DNA from: Hormiphora californensis
Taxonomy: Eukaryota > Ctenophora > Tentaculata > Cydippida > Pleurobrachiidae
Length of the DNA stretch: 64,000 nt
Assembly (NCBI GenBank): GCA_020137815.1
Contig: CM035351.1
Coordinates: 124,001-188,000, forward strand
Reading direction: 5' to 3'
Under the pieces are notes generated by a model. The model did not search any database and had not been told where the DNA came from. It saw nothing but the letters and a program-made list of their open reading frames with translations. This document shows, piece by piece, positions 37,554 to 47,083 of the stretch (position 1 is the stretch's first letter; each line of letters opens with the position of its first letter). The position numbers and the translations under genes are program-made.

Positions 37554-37796
37554 AATTAGGATAAATTGGTCATGGTCTGTAGTTCGTAGTCGTAGAGAGC
37601 AAGGAAAGATTGAATAATAATAATATTAACTGTCCAGAGCTGCGCAGAGCTGCGCAGAGCTGTGTTTTGCTCTAGATTCTTCTATCTACTATAGACTAGA
37701 TCATAGATTGTCTTGTCTAATCGATAGGGCATTAACACAGAATCACCGAGATAGATGGAGGGTTAATATCTTTTCTAGCTTAGCAGGATCTCTACG

Positions 37797-37894
37797 CTAC
37801 GAACTGCAGTACATACCGTGACAAGTTAGCGAAGCTAATGTTGTTAACAACAATAGCTTCGCTAACTGGTCACGGTATGTACTGCAGTTCGTAG
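37797..37894. mobile_element. Nearly perfect palindrome, likely a tiny MITE
   Basis: The arms CTACGAACTGCAGTACATAC and GTATGTACTGCAGTTCGTAG enclose further complementary sequence (TTAGCGAAGC / GCTTCGCTAA) around TGTTGTTAACAACA. It could extrude as a cruciform. Confidence 0.7.
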
Positions 37895-37969
37895 AGAAAG
37901 GTGTATGGATAACAATGTTATCAATCCACTTTCTCTCCCTCTCCTAGCTCCTGTCTCCTGGGGTTATAA

Positions 37970-39397
37970 TGTAGGACTGGGTGTGACCCCGAGAGAGTGC
38001 AGACTCGCAGTGAGAATGCCCATCTCTGTGTAGCCTGGGTAGGACTGTAAAAACCCCAGGGTGGCTAGGTTGTGTGGCCACTGCTACACTCCTACCGGAC
38101 TACCTATAGTCCGTACTCCAAAAGCTCCCGTATCCTTAGGATTTAGCATTTGTATACACATAATATGGGCCAAGGCATGCACTGCGAATGACCCAATGGA
38201 GACCACTATGCAATGTTTCCGAAAGCCAGCCCCCATTCCGTACCGTTTCCAACGCGATGGCGAGCACGGTGTTTCCCATAGAAAACACCGAGCTCTAAAA
38301 CATAACTCATGTATTTGAGGGGCGTGAATCCCTTGCCTGCACGCAAACCAATGATAAAAACATAAAGCCCATGAATACACGTATTTCAGCCTGTAAATAT
38401 AATACTCTCGCACTCTCTTCTACATCACTCTCTCACTCGCTCCTCTACATCACTCTCTCACTCTCTTATCTACATCACTCTCTCATTCTCTTATCTACAT
38501 CACTCTCTCACTCACTCACTTCTCTACATCACTCTCTCACTCACTCCTCGATCTCACTCTCTCCTGGCCCCTATACCACTGCATAACGCCTCCTTAGTTA
38601 GCCCAACAAGCCCAAGCCCGAATCACAAGCAAACTGAGTCAACCCGATCAGGTGGCGGTCTAATGACTGAGAGACCATTGCACAATGTAGCCTGTCGGGG
38701 AAGACCCTCCGACACATATGGAGACCATGTTGAGCCCGTCAGATGACCATGGCCTGATAGCCAAGCAACTCTCCGACCTGAGCAAGTCCCAAGCAGAAGT
38801 GAGGATTTCACCCCTCGCTTCCGAGTTTTGTTACGTGCGCCTGAAGGCGGGGAATCACCCCTAATCACGTGCTAACTGCCCCGTCCCCGATTGGCCAATT
38901 ACCGCGTGTGCCGTAGGGGAATAAGCAAAGGAGGGGAATTACGCATTGTCCTAACGCAGGTCACGTGACCCGAGCCTCTCGCGGAACCAACTTGCTAACA
39001 GCCGATGAGTCGCCCGAAAAAACCTAATTACGATTATGCCCGCTAAAGGATTATTGTCCGCACCTAGTTAGCAAGAAACTTATCATGTAGCCCACGGAGT
39101 GATGGCACCCCTGGTACAGCTAATGGTTTTCCCGGGAATTTCTCCCTGAAGCCCGCTTCTAATGGCCCAAGGCCCCTCTCCCCAACTCTGACTCGTCTCT
39201 CTCTCTGTCTCTCTCTTTGCACTTTATCCTCAAAATAACTCAAAAAATAGTAACTCCATTACGGCCCTCTGTATCACACTCTCTTCCCATTAATATCGTG
39301 AAATAAAATATTAATAAAAAACACACCAAATATATATAACACACTAAACATATATAAGTATGTTTGCCCGGCCTAAATGTAGGTTTACCGCCCTACA
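37970..39397 (-). repeat. 3' LTR, 1428 bp
   Basis: Same length as the other LTR at a constant offset of 14245, with no difference found in the segments compared. It contains a CTCTCTCACTC-rich tandem segment (38400-38570), AT-rich TATATA stretches near 39340, and TG/CA ends within the inverted TGTAGG/CCTACA. Confidence 0.95.
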
Positions 39398-39399
39398 TA

Positions 39400-39410
39400 C
39401 CCACCCCCCC
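39400..39410 (-). promoter_or_regulatory. Polypurine tract candidate
   Basis: Sense strand GGGGGGGTGGG ends two bases before the 3' LTR, where plus-strand priming is expected. Confidence 0.75.
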
Positions 39411-39465
39411 TGACAAAATGGAGTTTTTATTTTTTCTCCACACTTACAGCATAAGCCCTTTGTCC

Positions 39466-41766
39466 CTATTTGTCCGTGGCTGCACTTATGGCTGGTGGCG
39501 TCTTACTCAACCGAGGATATAAGGAGGCCGTAAAAGGGATCACTGGTGCCGATGCTGGTGTGCCCGTTTTGACAGCCTGAGAGCCCCCTTTTAGCCCCGA
39601 GTCCCCTTTCCCCAATGTGAACGCTTTCCCGAATGCCCGAACCCCAGTTGTCCGAACCGGTGCCGTGTCCCCCTCCGGAAGCCCCTGCCGCTCCTCCTGG
39701 CCGGCCTCCACAGGCCCGGAAATCTGCAGCGTCCTCCATCCGCGTAGTTCCGCCTTGTATCTTCCCACCCGCGCATTCCAATGACTACATGCTATGAGGC
39801 CGAATGATATGACATTCAATGCTATCCCGATCAGGCTGACTATATCCAGCCATCCCCACTCTCCTCCTTCCTCCCGAACCATCCGAACTGCCCAGGCCAG
39901 ATCCTCTTGGGTTTGTTCCTGTTCCGTCAGCTGCTTAGCCAGTCTGGTGACATTGCCTGTGTCCAATACCCTCGAGGTTGCCTGCAGATGCTCCTCCCAA
40001 GCCTTGACGTCGGGTAGCTGTAGCTCCTGGTGCAGTGCTACCTCTCTGCTAGACGCCATCATCCTGTGATTAATCATCAAATATGAATAATCAAGCCATG
40101 AATAGAAGCCCGTCCGATTGCTTTCGATTTCCTGGAACGTAAGTCCGCCCTGGTTCCCCGCCTGGATGCCCCTAACCGGTGTTTCACTGAAGACGAGGGC
40201 TCCGGCTACTGTGAAGACTGTGCGGTCCTCACATACGGCCAATTTAGATTTACACTCTCTTCTCCCGTTGAGGCACATTGCCGGAACGTGTTCTTCTACA
40301 GCATTGCCGTGAGTTGGTCTAAGACAAATCTTTAATAATGCGTCCCTGTCGTAACACCCGTCGCCTGGTCTGACCTCATAAAATCGGTCCCCGATGCGAT
40401 ATACTTCATCGGCCATTTCAAAAAGTAGACAGGTGTGGTTAACCTTGATGCCCACTTGTGCCACCGAATACCTCGGATACACGCTGCCCGGCTGTAACAG
40501 AGGAACTGTCATCACAAAGTGGAACTTCCAGCTGAAATCATTTCTCTGCATGCCCATCAGCGTCATTTTGCCCAAAGTATAAATGGTTTCGGGCTGCCCG
40601 ATAAAAATTGAGCCCTGGAAAACCGGATTTTCCTGCACCAACCTCTCCAAGCTTGCCAATTTTAGGAGTTCCGGCAGAACCCCTATGGTTAACTCGTTGG
40701 CCAAGACCCCCGATAGTATGGTACGTGTATGTCGTTCCCATTGTCCAATCTTCCTCTCCAGTGCAGGCTGGTATGATAGCCAGCTCACATCACAAGCCAT
40801 TGCCTTTAACTCCCCTTCGAACCCCTGGAACAGTTCAATCACATCCCTGTTGAATTTTAGCTGGTGTTCAAACTGCCGTTGTGCTGTGTTCGCAAACTCT
40901 GCAAACTGTCCCCTCAGCTCGCGCAGGTGTTTCCTCATCCGTATTCCCTCCCATAATGTAGCTCCTAGCCCCACCACTGGAAGTGCCATGCCCACCGCCA
41001 ACAAGCTACGTTTCTCGTGCCCGGTGCTGCCCTGTTCCTCGCCCCCTAATTGGTACGCCTTTTTTAACGTATCAAAGTTATTCAGAGACGTCTGCCATAA
41101 GGCCTCCTGATCCGCCTCTGTCCGCTCCCTAAAACCTGCCGCCAGGTCCGGCTCATCGTAGTGCTCGCGGCATCGGTCCTCGACCACTGTCCATTTCTTG
41201 AGATTCAAAGTCTGCCATGTTGCCCACTGTCGTCCTTGTAGGTTTGCGTTGTCCAGGATATCCCTGTCTTCTTGCTTGCTTTCGCGATAATCTTTGAAGT
41301 TAACTCGACACTGTCCCTCCGATTCCCGGAATGCACAGTTTTCGCCCTTCATCCGAATGCACCATTGTATGCACTTGGTCCAATTGTCCGTTAGTTCATC
41401 GTTCTGGAGCCCGTTTAGTTTAATCAACAACGCCGTAGTGCCGAACCGCTGTCTGTCCTTCTCCTGCATCTTTTCTACCCACTCCTCATCTATCCTGCAT
41501 TTTTGCCACCAGCTGACCCTACACAAACCCACTGTTGGCCAAGTTGGAATCGGTAAGTCGATAAAAAGAGAAGCGAAGATACTGTCCCCACCGCTGCCCA
41601 GGAAACCCACGGGCTGCAAGGCGACCCCCAAGTCTGTCATAACGAGTGGCTCCGTTGAGAGCTCAAGTTGTCTGTGATCCATGCCTGCTGCGCCCACCTG
41701 CCTGCCCGCCAACCCACTCAGCACTGCCACATAAACACATACAACCGACGCTACTGATGCTGCCAT
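39466..41766 (-). CDS. env: Env-like membrane glycoprotein, 766 aa
   Basis: ATG at 41766 begins a hydrophobic signal peptide (residues 1-27). The Cys-containing ectodomain has a dibasic KR at 252-253, followed by a hydrophobic, Gly-rich stretch (255-272) and a long charged amphipathic region (275-320). This is the order of cleavage site, fusion-peptide-like segment and heptad repeat seen in class I fusion proteins. A second hydrophobic segment at about 640-661 would anchor it in the membrane, leaving a 105-residue tail. NxS/T sequons are present (for example NHT at 443, NRT at 550). GVLPELLKLASL at about 362-373 is reminiscent of errantivirus/baculovirus F-type proteins, but homology is not shown. 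It follows pol after a 1-kb spacer, so a spliced subgenomic mRNA is likely. Confidence 0.7.
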   Translation of the reverse strand: MAASVASVVCVYVAVLSGLAGRQVGAAGMDHRQLELSTEPLVMTDLGVALQPVGFLGSGGDSIFASLFIDLPIPTWPTVGLCRVSWWQKCRIDEEWVEKMQEKDRQRFGTTALLIKLNGLQNDELTDNWTKCIQWCIRMKGENCAFRESEGQCRVNFKDYRESKQEDRDILDNANLQGRQWATWQTLNLKKWTVVEDRCREHYDEPDLAAGFRERTEADQEALWQTSLNNFDTLKKAYQLGGEEQGSTGHEKRSLLAVGMALPVVGLGATLWEGIRMRKHLRELRGQFAEFANTAQRQFEHQLKFNRDVIELFQGFEGELKAMACDVSWLSYQPALERKIGQWERHTRTILSGVLANELTIGVLPELLKLASLERLVQENPVFQGSIFIGQPETIYTLGKMTLMGMQRNDFSWKFHFVMTVPLLQPGSVYPRYSVAQVGIKVNHTCLLFEMADEVYRIGDRFYEVRPGDGCYDRDALLKICLRPTHGNAVEEHVPAMCLNGRRECKSKLAVCEDRTVFTVAGALVFSETPVRGIQAGNQGGLTFQEIESNRTGFYSWLDYSYLMINHRMMASSREVALHQELQLPDVKAWEEHLQATSRVLDTGNVTRLAKQLTEQEQTQEDLAWAVRMVREEGGEWGWLDIVSLIGIALNVISFGLIACSHWNARVGRYKAELRGWRTLQISGPVEAGQEERQGLPEGDTAPVRTTGVRAFGKAFTLGKGDSGLKGGSQAVKTGTPASAPVIPFTASLYPRLSKTPPAISAATDK

Positions 41767-42805
41767 AAAACGTACTTTTTCTGCTAAAACGAGGCGTGGT
41801 TAGAATTATTTCAATAATCTTCGGCTCTGGCACACATTTTGGATTATATTACTCTCACATATTTTGTCAAAAACTTATCTCTCCGATATGCGCTTCTAAG
41901 TTTTTATAGACGGGATGGGCACATACCGTCGTCTCACCCCCCCCTTGAAAAGACGCCTTTGCAGAAAAATGACGTTTCTGTAACCGCTCCCAATACGCAT
42001 TTTCGTTTAACCTTTCCCATACCTCCATAACCACACCCCAGGTGCCTGCGCCACCTTGTTTACGTCTCCCCCTGATTATATTTCCACCGTCCGTTTCTAT
42101 GAACATTCCTCCCATTTATCTACAGTACAATATCAATATTTGTATAATTTTAGGCACCTATGCATATTTACGGCTCCCCCGCCGTCCCCCGGTCGACCGC
42201 CGTGCCCCCGTTTAAGGTCTACATCCATCAGCTTTGAATTCATCTCCCACCGTCCGTAATTTAATATGAATGAGGTCGGGCGCTACTCCGATCCCCCTCT
42301 AATGCGTTTTCTGGCCGTCCCAACCCTGGCCTATCCCAATAATTCCCACCACATGCTTAGCTACCAACCGACCAATCCAGCCAACTAGCCAGCATGCCCC
42401 AATTTTCGCGCACGGCATTATTGATGTGTCGGGATTTGACACACCCCCACCGATAGGTTGGTCATACCCACGTTTTACCTTTTCCTGGTACCCCGTTTTA
42501 ATAACCAACCTATAGGGGTGGATAACTAACCTACAATAGTTCAGCACGTTTTGTCCGCGATGCGCTGATTACATCCATGGACAAAACTCTAAAGAGGATT
42601 AGAAACCCGATCGCATATATGCTAGTTTCCCAAATTTCTTGGGAGAGGTGATAAACCTTCTGTGTGCCAGGACCCAAAATAGCACTACAGTCGAAAACGC
42701 ATTAACAAAGCTGATATAGGTGAAAACAGGAATATGCATATATGTATGATATGTATAATTGTACAAGTTGAGATAAAATTCCACACACGAATGATAAATA
42801 CACAT
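41767..42805 (-). other. Spacer between pol and env-like ORF
   Basis: About 1 kb with no convincing ORF on the element's sense strand. It may hold a splice acceptor for env mRNA, which I cannot place. Confidence 0.5.
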
Positions 42806-45800
42806 TCAATTGACCGAGTACTGATATCTCACGGGTTTTTTAATAACACGTTTAGAGCGTCTTAATAAACCATCCCTATGAATCCCCACCTGTCCCGGTC
42901 CCAAGTCTGATCCGTCATCTGTTTTCATGTCGGCCCTCCAAGACTTGCTATCCTGTTCCCGTCGTTTGCTTGATTTTTTAATCTTCTCCCCCTTGTTTTG
43001 TCTTCCCATCACCCACACGGGTCTGTTCGACTCGTGTTGTCTACCTGTAAGTCTCCAACCTGGTTCTTGCCAGGATCGGCCAATTATTGGCTTAGTGACT
43101 TCCCCCCGGTCATGTAAGCCTTCCCTATACCCCGTGTTTCTCAGTGTCAGTGGTGGTTCGTCATGTGGTGTCGTTAGATGTTCGCTGGTTGATGTTCCCA
43201 GTGGTGCGGTTCCCCCTTCGCCTATAGTGACCTTCCTTCCGAGTGGTTCCTTTGTGTCTTCTCCCTCAGAGCTATCCTCCTCCTCTGACGAGCTGTCACT
43301 AAAAGGTTCATCCTCTGTAGGATGTCCTGCTCTGTCAGTATGGAGGAGTGAGCTCCCCGGGTTAGAGTCCTTAGTTTTACGCAAATTTACACCAGGCTTC
43401 ACCTTACGTAGTGCATCAAAATGAACTACCTCGTGTTTGCCCGTCTCTGCATCTTCCACGATGTAATTTTGTTCATTTATACATTTTGTGATTACCAAGG
43501 GACCTTTATACGTGTTTCTGAACTTTCGGTAATCCCTTATTTTTGCCGGCAAGGGCTTATACAACAGAACGTGGTCACCCACGCTATACGTAGTAAAGTT
43601 TACATTTTTATCGTAAGCCCGTTTTTGTAATTTCATTGCATGCCCCGTAGTGGCACGCACCAAATCAAAGACCTCCCTGAATTTATAATAGACCGCTGAT
43701 TTATACTGCTCTTTGTTTTCATAGAACTGAGACTGAGTGGTATCGAAGATAGCATCAGCCGCAGTTCTCACCGTGTAAGAAAACATTAGATCGTTGGCCG
43801 AATACTTAGTTGTGGAGCTTACCGCGTTGTTAAGAGCAAAGACAGCTACCGGTAATTTCTCCACCCATGTATCGGGTTTTTCCCCTACCAATTTTTTAAG
43901 AACCGCCACAACGTCTCTATGACGTCTTTCCACCTGCCCGTTGCCCTGTGGGTGATACGCCGTTGTACGCACCTTATTAATTTGTAAAACTTTATAAATT
44001 TCCTGTATGACCTTAGAGCTGTGCAAATTTGACGCTTGATCCGACAGCACGGTTTCCGGTACTCCAAAAATGAAGCACCATTTTTCCATGAATGCTCTAG
44101 CTATATTTTTGCTGGTGGCCTCTACCAAAGGACTCGCCATGAAGTATTTGGTGAATCGATCAATCATAGTAAGAATGTATTTAGGAATGCCCGGGGCCGG
44201 TGTAAACGGCCCTACTATGTCAATAGCTACACATGCGTTTGGTCTACCGACCTGAAACTGTTTAAGCGGTGCTCTCGGTTTTTTGAAGTATGCTTGGTTA
44301 TTCAGAAAGCACGCTTTACAGCACTGGCAATAATGCTCTATTTCTTTGTGCATGTTTGGCCAGTAGTAAGATTTGAGTACGTTATCTGTCGTACTCTTGC
44401 TGCCCATGTGCCCTGCGGTTGCGTTACTATGATAAGCCTTCAAGATCTCGTCGCGTTGCTCTTCCGGGACACAGATCAAGAGCCCAAATTTCTTAGATTT
44501 TGGCGTGTAACGTTTGTAACAGATCACATCGTTCTGGTTAATTATCAAGGATTCAAATTTGTTCCAATATTTTCGCAACTTAATGGTGAACGCCTTAGCC
44601 CATCTTCTGAGAGGTTTTTCTCCTTCTACCAGCCATTTCCGGACTTCCGTCAGCACGGTGTCCCCTAATTGTGATGCCCTCCATTTACCTGCCCTATCTG
44701 ATACCGAAGCCGTGGGATTATCCCAGGACCCAATGGGGTCCTTTTTTTTAATTTTTACCGCGGCGACGGCCGTCTCTTTTAAATCGGTGGCCTGAGAATT
44801 ACTGATATACCAGTCGTATAGCACGGACGAATGGGTGGGAGCCCGTACGTCTCTACTTAATAGGTCAGGGAGTTGCATCTGAACTCCGCTTTTGTGGACC
44901 AGTTCAAAATCATAGTCCGCCAGGGCTATTATCCACCTCAACATAACTGCCGAGGTAGTTTTTCTCAAGAATTTGTCCCCGGTGATCGCCTCCATGTCGA
45001 TCACAGCCTTAAATTCGGCGTTGATGAGGTAAAAGCGCCACTTCTCTATGAAGTATTTCAGGGCCAGGAACTCCCTTTTGAAACTTGGGTACTTTGACTC
45101 TGTTTCTGAAAGCACCTTGCTCCCATAGGCTATAGGCCTAAATTTCCCGTCTATTTCATGCCCTATGACGCCCCCTAAAGCAACCATACTTGCATCCGTG
45201 TACAGCACCATTTTCTTGGTGACGTCCGGAAAGATCATCACCTGCGGGCTACAGAGAGCCTCCTTCAGTTTCTCTACACTGGCCCTAGCTTCCTCCGTCA
45301 TTACGAAGTCTGGCCCTTTCAATGTGTCTGTAAGCCCTTTGGCCAGCAGTGCAAATTTCGGAATATGGGTCCTAAACCAAGAACAGGCCCCTAAAAACCG
45401 TTGCACTTGCTTCCGCGAAGCCGGCATTGCGATGTTCCTAACTGCTTCCGTTTTTTCCCCATCAGTCTCGACGCCGTTGACTGATAGGAACATGCCCAAA
45501 AATTTTATTTTCCTCTGAAAAAGTTGGCACTTCTTTGGATTCAGAGTCATACCCGCTTGGGTCACCCGGGTAAAAACCTCGTCTAAAATGGCACACATTT
45601 CCGTGAAAGTGGAGGCGCTCGCTATTATATCGTCGATGAAGCCAGCCGCCTTGTCCCCTTTCATGCCCTGCAAAATTTTGTCTAACAAGGCCTGATATGT
45701 ACTGGGCGAGCCTTTTAATCCCAAAGGCATCCTAACGAATTCGAAATGCCCGATGCCCGGAATGGTGAACGCCGTTCTATCCCTATGCTCAGGTGCCATT

Positions 45801-47083
45801 CCAATTTGAAAATAACTATCCTTGAAATCCAATGTGCTAAAAAGTTCTTTACCGGCCCAGTTGGCCGTTATCGAGTCTACTGCAGGCACGGCTGCATATG
45901 ACCTTTTAGAATGTTTGTTTAATTCTCGGTAATCGATTAGTAAGCGCCTTTTGCCCCCTCTCTTCATGAGAATTGCTGGGGACGAGAACTCACTAGAGCT
46001 CCGTTGTATAATGCCCGCATCCAAAAGTTCAGCCACTTCCTCTTCACAATCTTTGAAAAGATGGAAAGGCACCCTCCGATATTTGCAACGAATTACGGTA
46101 TCCCGTTCTGCCAGTGGGACGGTGTGCTGTATTAACGTCGTTAGTCCCAGCTGGTCCCTACCGAGGGCGAATACGCCCTCATGTTTACTCACTAGCTGTG
46201 TGGCCAAAAGTTTTTCATCTTCTGATAAGTTTGTGTTCTCGTTGAATTTCAAAGCCTCTAGAATTCCGTCTAGATTGGATTTGTCACCGTCTATCTGGAC
46301 GGTTTGTATTCTGTTTAAAGTTTCAATAACTTCTAAAGCTGTGCCCAGACAGACCTGCGGGGATATCTCCCAGTCTCCCCCTTCCCATTCATTGCGAAAC
46401 GGGAGACTGCAATACCCATTCTTTACTTCCATAGCCCATGAACAATTTGTGTCGCCTCCTATGTCTTCACTAGGGAACAGGGAGAAAACTCCCGTTATGT
46501 TTTCCCTTTCGTTAGCCTCGTTTTGCAAACGAGCCTCAGCCCAAATCATGCCTTCTGCTGGCACACAAATGGACTTTATTAGATGTACGTTTAGCGCCCT
46601 TTTGCCTTTTTTCTTACTCCCCGCTAGAAGAGGAGCCTTAAAATCAGGTCCAGTGACCAAATTTAAGTCAAAGTTTATTGTTGCCCTGGCTTCTCCCAGC
46701 CATTCGGTACCCAGGATCACGTGATCCCTTAGTTCCTTGACTACCAGGAAGTTTGTTACGAAGGGTTTGTCCCCTATTTTAAAAGGAACTTTATTTGCTC
46801 TATACAAAACGGGAAGGGAGATTCCCGAAATCCCCGTTATTAAGACGTGCTCAGCCGCCTTATCCGCTACCTTCTGTCTAAGGAACCACTCCTCACTACA
46901 TAAATTCCTAGCCGCACCACTGTCAACCAGCCCGTGAACTGTCCCATCCCTACCCATGATCCTAACGAACACTTGCCCCCCACATGAATTTATTTCGAGA
47001 AGAGAAACGTCCTTACACTCAGACCACTCCGACTGTCCGATTAACACCTCTCTTCTCTCTATTCGTTTTTTGATTCCCCTGCT
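42806..47083 (-). CDS. pol: Pol polyprotein: protease, reverse transcriptase, RNase H, integrase
   Basis: The frame is open from 47083. The first residues have no ATG, so it is read as a -1 frameshift product of gag. Numbering from GTG 47047 (1413 codons): aspartic protease DSG at 42-44; RT with LDFKDSYF (D407) and FIDD at 470-473; RNase H YTDAS (D618); integrase zinc-binding His 873/His 880 and Cys 907/910/913; catalytic D943, D1003, E1040 with 36 residues between the last two; a GPL (GPY/F-like) module near 1182. No chromodomain is visible. The C-terminus has an acidic tract (about 1247-1264) and a basic end (1352-1405). All catalytic residues are present and the length is normal for a Ty3-type pol. 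Confidence 0.95.
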   Translation of the reverse strand, partial: SRGIKKRIERREVLIGQSEWSECKDVSLLEINSCGGQVFVRIMGRDGTVHGLVDSGAARNLCSEEWFLRQKVADKAAEHVLITGISGISLPVLYRANKVPFKIGDKPFVTNFLVVKELRDHVILGTEWLGEARATINFDLNLVTGPDFKAPLLAGSKKKGKRALNVHLIKSICVPAEGMIWAEARLQNEANERENITGVFSLFPSEDIGGDTNCSWAMEVKNGYCSLPFRNEWEGGDWEISPQVCLGTALEVIETLNRIQTVQIDGDKSNLDGILEALKFNENTNLSEDEKLLATQLVSKHEGVFALGRDQLGLTTLIQHTVPLAERDTVIRCKYRRVPFHLFKDCEEEVAELLDAGIIQRSSSEFSSPAILMKRGGKRRLLIDYRELNKHSKRSYAAVPAVDSITANWAGKELFSTLDFKDSYFQIGMAPEHRDRTAFTIPGIGHFEFVRMPLGLKGSPSTYQALLDKILQGMKGDKAAGFIDDIIASASTFTEMCAILDEVFTRVTQAGMTLNPKKCQLFQRKIKFLGMFLSVNGVETDGEKTEAVRNIAMPASRKQVQRFLGACSWFRTHIPKFALLAKGLTDTLKGPDFVMTEEARASVEKLKEALCSPQVMIFPDVTKKMVLYTDASMVALGGVIGHEIDGKFRPIAYGSKVLSETESKYPSFKREFLALKYFIEKWRFYLINAEFKAVIDMEAITGDKFLRKTTSAVMLRWIIALADYDFELVHKSGVQMQLPDLLSRDVRAPTHSSVLYDWYISNSQATDLKETAVAAVKIKKKDPIGSWDNPTASVSDRAGKWRASQLGDTVLTEVRKWLVEGEKPLRRWAKAFTIKLRKYWNKFESLIINQNDVICYKRYTPKSKKFGLLICVPEEQRDEILKAYHSNATAGHMGSKSTTDNVLKSYYWPNMHKEIEHYCQCCKACFLNNQAYFKKPRAPLKQFQVGRPNACVAIDIVGPFTPAPGIPKYILTMIDRFTKYFMASPLVEATSKNIARAFMEKWCFIFGVPETVLSDQASNLHSSKVIQEIYKVLQINKVRTTAYHPQGNGQVERRHRDVVAVLKKLVGEKPDTWVEKLPVAVFALNNAVSSTTKYSANDLMFSYTVRTAADAIFDTTQSQFYENKEQYKSAVYYKFREVFDLVRATTGHAMKLQKRAYDKNVNFTTYSVGDHVLLYKPLPAKIRDYRKFRNTYKGPLVITKCINEQNYIVEDAETGKHEVVHFDALRKVKPGVNLRKTKDSNPGSSLLHTDRAGHPTEDEPFSDSSSEEEDSSEGEDTKEPLGRKVTIGEGGTAPLGTSTSEHLTTPHDEPPLTLRNTGYREGLHDRGEVTKPIIGRSWQEPGWRLTGRQHESNRPVWVMGRQNKGEKIKKSSKRREQDSKSWRADMKTDDGSDLGPGQVGIHRDGLLRRSKRVIKKPVRYQYSVN
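46997..47071 (-). promoter_or_regulatory. -1 ribosomal frameshift signal between gag and pol
   Basis: In the gag frame the sense strand reads TCA AAA AAC GAA TAG: the heptamer A AAA AAC (47065-47071) immediately before the gag stop, correctly phased for X XXY YYZ slippage. A -1 slip enters the open pol frame. Seven bases after the heptamer, GAGAAGAGA (47049-47057) can pair perfectly with TCTCTTCTC (46997-47005), enclosing a smaller CGGAC/GTCTG stem. Confidence 0.85.

Noticed and set aside
38061-38868. ORFs in the LTR duplicated at 52306-53113
   Set aside because: Identical because the LTRs are identical; no domain, and located in the regulatory repeat.
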